64,000 bases of DNA, from the NCBI GenBank assembly GCA_948567375.1, contig OX419757.1:6324001-6388000 (forward strand), given 5' to 3'. Below the pieces are notes generated by a model. That model saw only the letters and a list, made by a program, of their open reading frames with translations, was not told the origin of the DNA and made no database searches. The stretch's first letter is position 1. Every line of letters starts with the position of its first letter. The stretch comes from Lunularia cruciata. Taxonomy: Eukaryota; Streptophyta; Marchantiopsida; Lunulariales; Lunulariaceae. Positions 11,149 through 21,550 of the stretch are shown here, one piece after another. The position numbers and the translations under genes are program-made.

Positions 11149-11840
11149 TGTAACACCCATTTGTGCATGTGTGTGGTATTGTGATATTTAGCTTGATATT
11201 ACAAGTACTTAAGAGATATTATTTATATAGAGATAAAGGATGGTTCTATATTAGTCCTGGTTAGCTAAATTTAGTCATAGCTAAGATAGATGGGACCTTA
11301 CTTTAGAGGAAGTAGAAAAGATGAGCACCACTGTTTTGGATTTTAGTGTGTTGACTTGGTATTATTCCTAGGTGTTTGGCTTTGAGGAAAGAGTTGAGAA
11401 CTCTTGGGCCCGCAAGCCTTTTTGTTTTGGATTCTTCTTTAGTTCAAGGATAGCCCATGTGAAGGAATCCTTGACTTAGTGGTTGGGTCAAGATAAGACC
11501 ACATGCTTAGGGGAATATGCCCATGTGAATGGATATTCCTTTCTACTTTTTGACTTTACTTGACTTTTAGTCTAATAACTTGAGTTACTATGGTAATTAG
11601 TAACTTTGGTACGTAACTATTTCACAAGTATATAAACAAGGGGTGAGGAGGTACTCATCATCCTTTCATTTGCAACTATCTCTCTCTCATTGAGTTCTCT
11701 AGTGAGCAATGTCTTGAGTCTTGGAGTGTTAGCCTTGGAGGAGTATGATGGAGTTGGGGTTCCTTGCCTTCTTAGTCCATGATGCGCTACCATAATAGCC
11801 ATTAGAGGTTCATCCTGAGTGAGAGACAAGCCGGCTCACA
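11149..11840 (+). repeat. B1 3' LTR
   Basis: This 692-bp LTR is about 99% identical to 4010-4701. Its right end (GGCTCACA) abuts A1 integrase sequence. Confidence 0.95.
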
Positions 11841-13027
11841 AGACGGATCTTCATCAAGCTAGAAGGTGTGAAGGGATGCTCACCATACATGAGGAAGAAC
11901 GGAGTGACCTGGGTGGAGGCATTCACTGAATTGTTGTAAGCGTATTCCACCAATGGTAGTAGGGTGTCCCACCTCTCTTGCTCTTCTAAGGTGAAGCCGT
12001 GTAACATGTCTTCATTTGTGCGATTAGCCTGCTCTGTTTGGCCATCTGTTTGTGGGTGGTAAGCTATAGACATGGCCTACTTGGTTTTGAAGAAACCAAA
12101 GAGTGTTCGCCAAAACAAACTGGTGAATTGGGTGCCTCTATCGGTGATGAGTACTCTAGACAAGCCATGGTGAGCAAAGATTGCATCTAAGTATAGTTGG
12201 GCTAGTTGTGGAGCGGTCACCTCCTTGGTGGTAGGGCGTACATGAATCATTTTGCTGAGCCGGTCCACAAAGACCACAATGGAGTCAAACCCTGAGGTGG
12301 TCTTAGGTAATTCATAGACGAGATCCATACTCACTTGTTCCCAACGTTGGGTAGGAGTGGGAAGAGGTTGAAGGAGCCCTGCAAGAGCTTGATTAGAAGC
12401 TTTGTTCTGTTAACAAAGTAGGCAGCTACGCACATAGTCCATCACGTCGTTGCTCATCTTGGGCCAATAGTAATGGCGCTTGACTGCATCCAAGGTCTTG
12501 TCCACTCCGACATGAGCTGCAATGGCCGAATCATGACATTCCGCTAGAATGGTGGTGTGTAATTCTGGGACATTTGGGATCCACAATCGGCCCTCCCGAA
12601 AGGTGAGTCCTTGGGTGCTGGTGACACCTTTGGACGATTGTGCTTCTACAATCTGTGGATCAGTTTTTGTAGCAGCTAGAATCTCTTGCCAGAATTTAGG
12701 GTTAATCTTAACCTTTGCCGCCAAGTTGTTGGCCATTGGCATGCAGGTGAATGCATCTGCAAGTTGCTTCTTACCTTCCACGTAGGTGATTGTCATGTTG
12801 AAGCATTTTGCCACTCTGCCCACCAAATTTGGTGACGAGATAGATCCTTCTGCGTCTCGAGGTAGATTAGAGGTTTGTGGTTTGTCTCTACTACAAATGC
12901 CTTCTCGCCCAGGTAGTGCTTCCAATGCTTGGTTGCTAGAACGATGGCCAACTCTTCTCGTTCTATGGTGTGGTAGTTGCGCTCTGCCGGTAACAACTTT
13001 CAAGAGAAATATGCAATTGGATGCCAT
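11841..13027 (-). pseudogene. A1 RNase H end and integrase
   Basis: Minus-strand continuation of A1 pol. It holds the RNase H end, the integrase HHCC zinc domain (HVGVDKTLDAVKRHYYWP, then CLLC), and the DDE core (MDLVYELPKT, ITDRGTQF, TDGQTEQANR). In-frame stops include TAA at 12410 (probably from CAA) and one near 12074. A frameshift lies near 12795. The frame is cut at 11841 by insertion of B1 and resumes at 4009. Confidence 0.88.
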
Positions 13028-13860
13028 CCGTCATGCCACTCTTGTTGTAGGACTGCTCCTATTGCTACGCCTGATGCATCCGTAGCCAACTTGATTGGAC
13101 GTTTTGGGTCATACCACTTCAAGATTGGTGCATGTAGCAAGGCGGCCTTCAATTCTTGAAAGGCCAACTCTTGTGCAGTTCCCCATGTCCACTTCTTCCC
13201 CTTGCCAAGTAGTGCCGTTAAAGGCTGTGCAACCTTGGAGAAGTCCTTGACAAATCTACAATAGAATCCCGTCAACCCCAAGAAGCTCTTAAGTTGAGTC
13301 TGATCTTCTGGGGCACTCCATTTTTGAATGACCTCTATTTTATCAGTCAATACTTGAATGCACTCTGCACTTACTCTATGCCCTAAGTAGTCTACTTCAG
13401 ACTTGCCAAACTCACACTTTGAGATTTTGGCGTACAACTGATTTTGTCTTAGAATCTGGAGGACCTCTCGTAGATATTGTTTGTGTTTTGTCATCGTGCT
13501 ACTATATTCTAAGATATCATCCAAGAAGATGATAACAGACTTATCCAAGTATGGATGAAATATGACATTCATTAGGCTCATGAAAGTGGCAGGCGCATTG
13601 GTGAGGCCAAAAGGCATCACAAGATACTCAAAGTGGCCATACCTGGTTTGAAAGGCAGTTTTGTACACATCCTCCTCTGCAATTTGGATTTGATTGTAAC
13701 CGCTCCGCAAGTCCAGTTTGGTGAAGTATCTCGCTCCATGGAGTTGATCAAACAGGTCATCCATGCGAGGTAAGGGGTATTTGTTCTTCATTGTTTGCTG
13801 ATTGAGACCCCGATAGTCAATGCACATGCGCATTGTACCATCCTTCTTCTTCACAAACAA
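13000..13860 (-). CDS. A1 reverse transcriptase and RNase H (uninterrupted segment)
   Basis: A 286-aa open stretch starting in RT ([19 protein letters not shown]). It has the catalytic [10 protein letters not shown] box, the thumb, and the RNase H start ([15 protein letters not shown]). It lies in the same frame as the protease upstream, separated by one TAG at 13906-13908. It copies element RNA into DNA. A segment of the pol polyprotein rather than a separate gene. Confidence 0.9.
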   Translation of the reverse strand: MFVKKKDGTMRMCIDYRGLNQQTMKNKYPLPRMDDLFDQLHGARYFTKLDLRSGYNQIQIAEEDVYKTAFQTRYGHFEYLVMPFGLTNAPATFMSLMNVIFHPYLDKSVIIFLDDILEYSSTMTKHKQYLREVLQILRQNQLYAKISKCEFGKSEVDYLGHRVSAECIQVLTDKIEVIQKWSAPEDQTQLKSFLGLTGFYCRFVKDFSKVAQPLTALLGKGKKWTWGTAQELAFQELKAALLHAPILKWYDPKRPIKLATDASGVAIGAVLQQEWHDGWHPIAYFS

Positions 13861-13905
13861 GACAGGGGCCCCATATGGTGATACGCTAGGTTGGATGAAC
13901 CCTTT

Positions 13906-14580
13906 CTATAGCATCTCCTCAATTTGAGTCTTACACTCCTCCAACTCATGAGGTGATAGGCGATATGGGGCCTTACAAGGAGGTATCTTCCCCGGGAGTG
14001 TCTCTTTTTTGTGATCTACTCGCCTTTTAGGTGGTAATCCTGAGGGTAGATCATTGGGAAAGACATCTTGCAACTCATCCACCACATCCTTCAATTTCTT
14101 AGGAATTTGTCCAGCGAGTTGTGCACTCTTGACTTCTCTTATTAGACCCATAAAACATCTATCGGTCTTACAGACAGTTGTCGTCCCTACGACATATAGA
14201 GGCAGTTTCTGCCTGTGTGATTTTTCTTTAACCCCAATGATTGACCATAGGCGGGTTCTCACTACTTTCTTCCTCCAATCCACCATTGGGTTGTACTGCT
14301 TTATCCATGGCATGCCTAAAATTGCATCATAACGGGCTAACTGTATCACTTGCCACTCAATTACTTCCTGATATTCTCCTACAGAGAGGGTTACCCGTCT
14401 AGGTAATGATTCAATCCTCTTTGTTTGCCCGTTTGGTAACTCTACTTCTTCACTTCCATCTCTCTCTAGATCCATTCCCAAGCTTATTGCAATAGAGCGA
14501 GACAAGAAATTCTCTGTTGCTCCCGGATCTATTAATACTCTCACTTGATTACCTTCTAGGATTCCATTCACGACAATCAA
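13906..14580 (-). CDS. A1 aspartic protease and RT N-terminus
   Basis: A 224-aa open stretch with retropepsin features: the active-site motif VLIDPGATENFLS and the second flap motif DAILGMPWIKQYNP. The catalytic loop reads D-P-G instead of D-S/T-G. The C-terminal third leads into RT (PPKRRVDHKKETLPGK). Family copies at 33462 and 51033 have D-P-R and D-L-R at the same place. Confidence 0.85.
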   Translation of the reverse strand: MIVVNGILEGNQVRVLIDPGATENFLSRSIAISLGMDLERDGSEEVELPNGQTKRIESLPRRVTLSVGEYQEVIEWQVIQLARYDAILGMPWIKQYNPMVDWRKKVVRTRLWSIIGVKEKSHRQKLPLYVVGTTTVCKTDRCFMGLIREVKSAQLAGQIPKKLKDVVDELQDVFPNDLPSGLPPKRRVDHKKETLPGKIPPCKAPYRLSPHELEECKTQIEEML

Positions 14581-14675
14581 TTGTGAGGTTGCCTTTCGGG
14601 ATCTTTGCGCATTATTCTTCTTCCTTCCCTTGCTTCTTTGCTTCCTTATTGAGCCAGTAAGGCCGCGAGGTACAT

Positions 14676-15543
14676 TTACTGGCGATCTTTGTTTTCCAAA
14701 GTGGTTTCCACCTCCTCCTCTTCAATGTGCCTCTCCATGTTGTTCAAAGATTGCCTATACAAAGGCCAAGGGCCTCTAGGGAAACGAGTGCAACAATTGG
14801 TAGATATGTGCCCAATATGGCCACAATTGTAACAACGGTGTTGTTCTCCTCGAGTCCCTTCTCCTTGTGGGACTCCATCTCTTTGTTCTTCTACCCGTTC
14901 CCGCTCTCCTTGAAGCGGCCGTGCTCCTCGATCCCGGAATCGAAGGTTGCCCAATTCCATCGGTACTGGTCCACCCATGTGTGGCATTTCTGCCCAATAA
15001 TGTTGAGGTGGAACTACTCCTTCACCTCCACCTAATGCTCCGGCTATTCTCTGCACACAAGCAATAGCTTCAAATACCATGCGAGGGTTTTGCACCATGA
15101 CTTCTTGGTGAATCCGCTCTTTCAACCCTCGTTTGAAATTGTCGAGAGCCTCTTCTGGACTCATGTTGGTGATTGTGACTTGTAGATCCAGAAATGCCTC
15201 CACATACTCTTGTACGCTATTCTTTTGTCTCAATCCCCATAGTCGGGTTCAAGCCATCTGCACAGAATCCACCAATTGCAAATTCTTGAGCAGTCCTTCT
15301 TGCATTGCTGTCCATGTGACCTCCCTTCTCTCTGCTAGCATGGATCGTTCCCAAGCATCATACCATGTGAGGGCTTTATCGGTCAAGTACCCACATGCAA
15401 ACACTCCTGCAGCATGCTCTGTGATCTCTGTTGAGAACAATCAAAAATATCGATTTATTCTCTAGATCCAATTCTCCACTACTCCCATCGTACGCTGCCC
15501 CTTGTAAGGCTTGATGTTGCAGGTCTTCTTCATCCGGAGTAGC
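14676..15543 (-). pseudogene. A1 gag (capsid and CCHC knuckle)
   Basis: Gag domain with motifs such as ACGYLTDKALTWYDAWE and LKERIHQEVMVQNP, ending in one CCHC knuckle (CYNCGHIGHISTNC). The same frame covers 14676-15440, broken by a TGA at about 15246 (probably CGA) and by further stops near 15441-15475. It would form the nucleoprotein particle. It lies in a different frame from the protease. Confidence 0.85.
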
Positions 15544-15796
15544 ACTGTGGCTTCATCGTTGATAGGGTTCGTAGGCACGGGTACCTCTCCAAGTACTTCA
15601 GTCGCAGGTACTGGGTTTTGAGACGGCTCTTCTTCTTGCATGGCTTCATTGTTCTTGAGGATCTACACTTGACTTTGCAATGTCTCCATGGTCATCTTAA
15701 TCTCTCGAAATTCATTCAACATCCCTTGCATTCCTTGCACAAGCTCTTGCAACTACGGATCCATGGTTCCTGCAACACCCAATTGCTACGTCTACT

Positions 15797-16000
15797 TCAA
15801 TACAGAGTCAATATAATCACTCTGGAAGGCGCACGAACTATCGGAACTACCATTGGAACCTCAGAAGCTATCACTTGTTGATAATACTCCTCACCAAAAT
15901 TCCTAACCACAAAATCTCTAAACATCAATTTTGGCCTCACTACATAATGGATTTCTACTTGAGTGTTGAAAGGGAGAGGATTTGGGACATTCATATCCAT
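15797..16000 (-). CDS. Short leader ORF of family A, related to that of family D
   Basis: A 67-aa ORF between primer site and gag. Its pattern (PNPLP, then FRDFVVRNFGEEYYQQ, then VPMVVPIV) matches a 71-aa ORF at the same position in family D (61666-61881: PNPLPPNHW, FITSRFGQDF, EPLILPVV). Conservation between two diverged chromovirus families argues that it is translated or was once a gag N-terminal piece. No known domain. Confidence 0.5.
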   Translation of the reverse strand: MDMNVPNPLPFNTQVEIHYVVRPKLMFRDFVVRNFGEEYYQQVIASEVPMVVPIVRAPSRVIILTLY

Positions 16001-16353
16001 TTTATCATAATAGAATGTAGATCGTCAAATCCCACTCTCTGTCATATATCACCATAGGTAGAATCACCGGGTTTGGTGAGTTCATCACTCTGTCCATGAA
16101 TTCCACACCAAAGTGATAAACTAGCGATACTCTCATCTGCTCACGCTGGATGTACATAACCTTGATGTGGAATGGGTTTGAGAATGGAAAGCTAGGTGCG
16201 GGAAATTATCCCCCCGGCGCATCCATCCCATCCGCTCTCTAAAGTCCTTCCTAAGTCTAGCAATTACTCTATGTTCTCCACCTCAAATTACTCAGTTTCA
16301 GTAGTTCGTGCTATTCCAAGAGGGGTGATCCACTCTCTTGGACTAGAACACTT

Positions 16354-16365
16354 GTTCTAATACCA
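16354..16365 (-). other. A1 primer-binding site (initiator Met)
   Basis: The minus strand reads TGGTATTAGAAC one base inside the 5' LTR. It differs at two positions from TGGTATCAGAGC, the complement of initiator-Met tRNA. The same family has the exact sequence at 36347-36358. Confidence 0.75.
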
Positions 16366-16366
16366 T

Positions 16367-17107
16367 TGTAATACTCTGAGGACAAGAGAAGAGAGAAAAC
16401 ACAGATTGCACACTCAAACATTCGATGCCCCAAGGGAGCACCTTCTCTTTATTATATAGACAAAGAGGATCTCCTCCAAGGAAGCTCCACCATAGGATTA
16501 GGGACCCAGATAGGTGACATGTCAGCAAGCTCCACCCTTGGATTACTTACTTGGATGGGTGACCTGTTTGGTCTAGGTCCTATCTGGTTGGTCAAACAAG
16601 CTTTGACCAAAGGGAATCTTTTAGGGAATCTTCCTATAGGAATCTCAGAATCACATGAGTAAGGTACCATTGGAAAGCTCTCGACGAGACAAAGTAGGGG
16701 GGGAGGAAAGGCCAGCCTTTCTTCTGTTGGGGGGGGGAATCTGTACATTTTCAAGGCCTAATTCATCCGTTTAGGCCTCCGAAATCGCCTTCAAAGATTT
16801 CAGGCATATTTCGGTTCCTACTCTATTAGTAGAAGTCCCCTTCTGGTGATACCTCTTTCTAATCTGTTTAGTCCATCATGTGTAACATCCTTCCAGATGT
16901 TACCAAACCAATTCTCACCTTTAAATCATATGTCTAACTATTGGTTCTAAGGTTCTCAAGTCTATTTTGGTTTTTGCCCTATTAGTAGAAGTACTCTTTT
17001 GGTGTTACTTCTATCTGATCTATTTTGACCATCACGTATAACATCATTCTAGATGTTACCAAACCAAATTTCACATCTAGATCATATGGCTAACCCTTGG
17101 TATTACA
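16367..17107 (-). repeat. A1 5' LTR
   Basis: A 741-bp LTR matching 2659-3403, with the same TG...CA ends and internal tandem duplication. The right flank GCTCT (17108-17112) is the target duplication. Confidence 0.92.
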
Positions 17108-17942
17108 GCTCTCAACCACATCTATGGATGCTATCCCCTTACCTTTGTTGGGATTAGGAGCCACTTGGGTTTCACTACATCCCTCTTTCCCTATATTGGC
17201 TCCCTCATAACCCCTTTCTCCATGGTAAGTGGAATTTGGGCAATTCTTTTGGATATGGCCTCTTCCTCCACAACCAAAACAATTTCTATCATTGAAATTG
17301 TTGGCTAGTTGGCCTCCTCTATATGGTTGAGTATGGTCCACCATACTTGTAGCCTTGAGGAGGATGCATAACCTCCTTCACCACCAAATCACTCTCATCC
17401 CCTTCCAAACTCTCCTCCATACAAATTGTGATCTTGATAGCTTCAACCTTGGAAGAAGGTTTCTCATATCTCACCTTGCTTCTAATTTGTGGTCTCAACC
17501 CTCCCACAAAATTCTTGGTGATCATGGCCCCTATGCCAATCATTGTAGTCTCTACATCATCCCCACCCTTCCTCAACACTATGCAAAATCTGGACTCTAA
17601 CTTTTCCACTCTTTCCACATAGACTCTCACTTTCTCTCCTTCTCCTTGCTTGAGAAATATAACCTCACTCATCAATCTCTCATAACTCCCATTAGGAAGA
17701 AAGTTCTCAATGAGTGCTGAAGTCAAAGTCTCCCAAGACTCCTCTTCCCCATCTCTCCTCTCTCTCTTTTGGTATTCTGACTCATACCATGTAAGTCCTG
17801 CATCCTCAAAGAAATCTGGTAATAATGAGGCCCACTCATTCTTCCTCCTCTCATTGTTTCTTATGCAAGCTCTCTTGAAGTCTCTCACAAAGGCCTCCAC
17901 ATCTTCTCCATCCTTGCCAAAGAAAACCAGAAATTTCCCCAT
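17108..17942 (-). pseudogene. B2 gag (capsid and CCHC knuckle)
   Basis: The capsid half (17319-17942, starting MGKFLVFFGKDGEDVE) and the knuckle (CFGCGGRGHIQKNCP, near 17240-17285) match B1 gag closely. A deletion near 17330 removes the proline-rich linker and about 60 residues present in B1. The reading is interrupted at 17108 by A1. Confidence 0.85.
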
Positions 17943-18268
17943 CTTAACCTCTCACTATCTTTCTTTTTCTCAATTTTTTTCTCTTTTCTTTTCTCTCACT
18001 CTATTACTAATAGAGTATATACATGACTAACACGATTTGAGAATAATCCACTCTAGGGAACACAAAAGGTTCAGGTTGCTCCAAGATTTCTATAGCAACA
18101 TCAAATCCTAGAGTGCATATTAATCTAACTCTCATGGATAGTTTATCCATAAGTTGAAAGATTATCTCCATCACTAATCTTGAGAACTAGCTGATGAAGG
18201 TGGTAGTATTTTTGTAGATGTACTAAGACTCTCTCCAAGATCCTTCACCAAAGTTTTCAAAAGTGCTT

Positions 18269-18646
18269 TTACTCCACTACACTCATGTCCTTTTGAAGTC
18301 CTTCAACTCCACAAACCTCACACAACTCCTTGGTCTTAGATCTTCTCCTTCCTAATCTTGGTGAAGAAGGTCCAACATGCAAACCCAAGTCAAGTAAGCC
18401 TCTCCTTTCCCTCAATCTCTTTCTCTCAAAGGTCAATGGACATGAACTTGCCTTATGTCCCTTCTCTCCACATAGAAAGCACTTAGACTCACTCTTTCCT
18501 CCAAGTGGTGTAGGTTTTTGGATCCTCTCAATACTCTCTTCAAATTCTATTGTAAACTCTCTTTTCCTCAAATCAACCCTTGCAATCACCTCAAACCCTT
18601 GGGGAACCTTGCATAATCTCAATTTCCACTCTTGATGACCCTCCAT
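18269..18646 (-). pseudogene. B2 leader ORF0 (zinc knuckle), slightly truncated
   Basis: A 125-aa homologue of the B1 leader ORF, with the same CFLCGEKGHKASSC knuckle. The C-terminus is changed by a small frameshift inside the second Cys/His cluster (CEVCGVEG intact, then diverging). Its presence in both copies marks it as a family feature. Confidence 0.55.
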
Positions 18647-19506
18647 GTTCCCAAGATGAATCTAAACACTCAAACATGCTTTTTGTTGATCTCAAACTTC
18701 TCATGCATGAGATCTCCACTTTGCAGAATTGACCCTTCCTCACAATGTCACTCAAATCTCCCAACCCATATGTCACAGTCCTCTGAAATTTTTCACACTT
18801 GATCACAACTCTAGGGCGTCCTTCCTAGCAAAATTTCAGATCTTTTCATCAGAACATTTGGCCTAGACCCCTTTCTATTCAGCACCCATATTTCAGGTTT
18901 GGTCTGAAAACCACCCCACTCACTTCAAAAACTCATAACTCCTTGCGCAAGAATGATCTCTCTCTAATTTTTTGTGGCAGCAGGTAGAATACAATGCACT
19001 TAATTTTCTTGGAAGCTTTCAGGACAATTCACTGAAAATTGAAGAAATGGCGGACTCTATACAATTTTCCAGAGAGCATGCAGTTGCGGGAGCACTTTAC
19101 TCTATCAACTTTCAAAAATTCTAGCCCAGTGCCCATAGTAGTTCTCACAATAATTTCAAGGGTGCTAATTGAAAGATAACCCAAGCTATCATGTGTAGAA
19201 AATTCAAGTCCAGATCTCAAAATTGAGATTTTGCCCAAAATCACCTTAATCCCCAAAATCTACAATCCACCTCACACAATCTCTCCAATTCCTCTCATGT
19301 GGACAAGATGTACAAAATCACCTCAAAGACATCATAATGAACTACAGGGTATACAAATGGATCTTGGTTCTCTAACATAAGTTCAGCCCTCTCCTCTCCT
19401 AATGTTCTCTCCAAGTGAGCTCTCATAGCCTCCTTCTGCCTAATGTAGAATTGAACGTAGAACATTATCTTACCTTCTAGAGAGGTCTCGGCAACGGAAC
19501 CAAAAA
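18647..19506 (-). other. B2 5' leader, no further gene seen
   Basis: About 860 bp of non-coding leader between the LTR and ORF0, aligning with 4702-5560 of B1. It includes the primer-site region next to the LTR. Short open frames here do not show protein-like conservation. Confidence 0.6.
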
Positions 19507-20198
19507 TGTGAGCCGGCCTGTCTCTCACTCAAGATGAACCTCTGATGGCTATTATGGTAGCGCACCATGGACTAAGAAGGCAAGGAACCCAAACTCCATC
19601 ATACTCCTCCAAGGCTAACACTCCAAGGCTCAAGACATTGCTCACTAGAGAACTCAATGAGAGAGAGATAGTTGCAAATGAAAGGATGATGAGGACCTCT
19701 TCACCCCTTGTTTATATACTTGTGAAATAGTTTTGTACCAAAGTTACTAATTACCGTAGTAACTCAAGTTACTAGACTAAAAGTCAAGTAAAGTCAAAAA
19801 ATAGAAAGGAATATCCATTCACATGGGCATATTCCCCTAAGCATGTGGTCTTATCTTGACCCAACCACTAAGTCAAGGATTCCTTCACATGGGTTATCCT
19901 TGGACTAAAGAAGAATCCAAAACAAAAAGGCTTGCGGGCCCAAGAGTTCTCAACTCTTTCCTCAAAGTCAAACACCTAGGAATAATACCAAGTCAACACA
20001 CTAAAATCCAAAATAGTGGTGCTCATCTTTTCTACTTCCTCTAAAGTAAAATCCCCTCTATCTTAGCTATGACTAACTTTAGTTAACCATGACTAATATA
20101 GAACCATCCTTTATCTCTATATAAATAATATCTCTTAAGTACTTGTAATACCAAGCTAAATATCACAATACCACCCACATGCACAAATGGGTATTATA
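19507..20198 (-). repeat. B2 5' LTR
   Basis: A 692-bp LTR, the same length as the B1 LTRs and highly similar. The outer end reads TATAATACCC on the minus strand instead of TGTAACACCC, that is, the terminal TG has mutated. Confidence 0.9.
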
Positions 20199-20835
20199 GA
20201 CCAAGTTGTCACAACCAAGGAATCAAAGCGCTCAGCCAATTGCATGGCTTCTTCTATGTTTTGTGGTTCTTGCATGGTCACCTCCAATTTGGTTCATGAC
20301 TTCAATCCATGCACAAATAGATCAAGAATTTCACTTTCTTTTATATCTGGAATCTACATTGTGATGTTCCAAAATTGTGTGATGTAGCTCCTTATTGAGC
20401 CAACTTGCTTTAACTCCACCAATTTATCTTGTGTAGCTCAGGTGGCATTTATAGTTTGAAACCGCCTTAATATTGCATCCTTGAACTCCACCCATTCAAA
20501 ATTGGTACAACAATCTATCATTCAACTTGCTCCACTCTAAATTGCAACCAAAGTTTTGCCACACCATCTAATTGGCTAGAGGCTAAGAGAATCTATTTCT
20601 GCTCATCTTGAAGATTGGTGGCTTCAAAGTAATGTTCACAATCAAACACAAAATTCTCCACTGTGCTTGGAAGATTCTTGACTTCAAATACCTTGGGTTT
20701 TGGAAATTGAATGTGATCTTCTCCATCTTGAATTGGCGCTCTCTCTTGTCATTGCTGATCTCATTCATCCAGCAATTGAGAAAGGTGCTCGATTTGTTAT
20801 TGCATTGCAAGGATAACGTCCAGTATTGCCGCCAT
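20199..20835 (-). pseudogene. D1 gag N-terminal half
   Basis: This aligns with D2 gag from its ATG (20833-20835). Recognisable pieces include FPKPKV and NFVFDCE with EATNLQDE. Stops and frameshifts interrupt it. At the codon where D2 has TGA, D1 has CAA. Confidence 0.75.
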
Positions 20836-21093
20836 AGCTACTACTCTATCGCACTACTCCCACTTTATCTAATTGATTAACACATAAATGCAACACGTCC
20901 ACCGTTCTCCATAAGTTACAATTAGAAGTATCAAGGGTTCCTCAAACACGGTGATCATATGTTGAAAATCCTATACAAAGCGCGAGGTGATGAATTGTGT
21001 GAAATGGTGCTTGGGTAATATCTAGACATGAAAATCCCAATGGTTTTGCGGAAGTGGATTTGGTGGTCCATAAATTCCATCCATCCCATTCCT

Positions 21094-21105
21094 GCTTTGA
21101 TACCA
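21094..21105 (-). other. D1 primer-binding site (initiator Met)
   Basis: The minus strand reads TGGTATCAAAGC, one mismatch from the initiator-Met complement, adjacent to the LTR. Confidence 0.75.
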
Positions 21106-21106
21106 A

Positions 21107-21550
21107 TGAAAAAGACCAAGACCAAGGAGAGAAATAGGAGAATGGAAACTCACATTGGGACACTTGAATGAGGGAAGACTCCGAATGCCTAGCATGAGCT
21201 TTGGCTTTGGTATTTATAGGTAACATACAAGGCCCTTGAGAAGCTTCTCAAGAAGCTTCCTTGAGCCGCTTTCTTACAATGCAAGCCAAGTTAACCAAGA
21301 AGTTGTCTTCTTGAAGCCGCCTACTTGGCATGCAAGCTAAGCTAATTAGAAGCTTCTAGAAGCTTCCTTCTAGAAGCTACCTGCTTAGGGTGGAAGTTAT
21401 CTAGAAGCTACCTGCTTAGGGTGCAAGTTAACTAGTTGGGAAGCTTCCCAAGAAGCTTCCTAGATGCTTCTAGAATATTCTAGGCTAATTTGGCTTATTC
21501 TCTACTTCATTAGCCTTACTAACTACATCATTAAACTCCATATTGTTACT
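21107..21550 (-). repeat. D1 5' LTR
   Basis: About 444 bp, matching the D2 LTRs. It keeps the array of GAAGCTTC units (21236-21480) and the TATA-like CTATAAATACC on the minus strand. The outer end is TTACT where D2 has TTACA. Confidence 0.88.

Larger units (their letters stand above)
4010..11840 (+). mobile_element. Tat-like Ty3/gypsy element B1, nearly full length
   Basis: A 7,831-bp element with 692-bp LTRs that differ at about seven positions (about 99% identity), a primer site, an extra leader ORF, gag-protease, RT, RNase H, integrase and a polypurine tract, all on the plus strand. It lies inside A1 integrase. Flanks 4006-4009 (GGAC) and 11841-11844 (AGAC) look like a decayed 4-bp duplication: removing one copy restores the A1 frame. 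The element is young but defective, with several stops and one frameshift. Confidence 0.93.
2659..17107 (-). mobile_element. Chromovirus A1 (Ty3/gypsy), complete but split by B1
   Basis: The two LTRs (2659-3403 and 16367-17107) start TGTAATAC and end TATTACA and are flanked by perfect GCTCT duplications. Between them on the minus strand are gag, protease, RT, RNase H, integrase and a chromodomain, with a degenerate initiator-Met primer site and a polypurine tract in the expected places. Element B1 sits inside the integrase-chromodomain linker (4010-11840), so the A1 body is 3404-4009 plus 11841-16366. Without B1 the element would be about 6.6 kb. Pol is broken by a few stops and frameshifts. 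Confidence 0.93.
17108..20198 (-). mobile_element. Tat-like element B2, 5' part (5' LTR, leader, gag)
   Basis: Minus-strand 5' end of B2, cut at 17107 by A1. It holds the 5' LTR, the leader with ORF0, and gag up to the residues that resume at 2658. The right end abuts family D gag sequence (GACCAAGTTG from 20199), so B2 itself is inserted in D1. Confidence 0.9.
20199..21550 (-). mobile_element. Chromovirus D1, 5' part only
   Basis: The 5' LTR, primer site, leader and part of gag of a family D element, aligning with 61004-62326 of D2. It is cut at 20199 by B2. The remainder would lie beyond the left edge of the window, outside all of B2. Several stops make it inactive. Confidence 0.88.
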
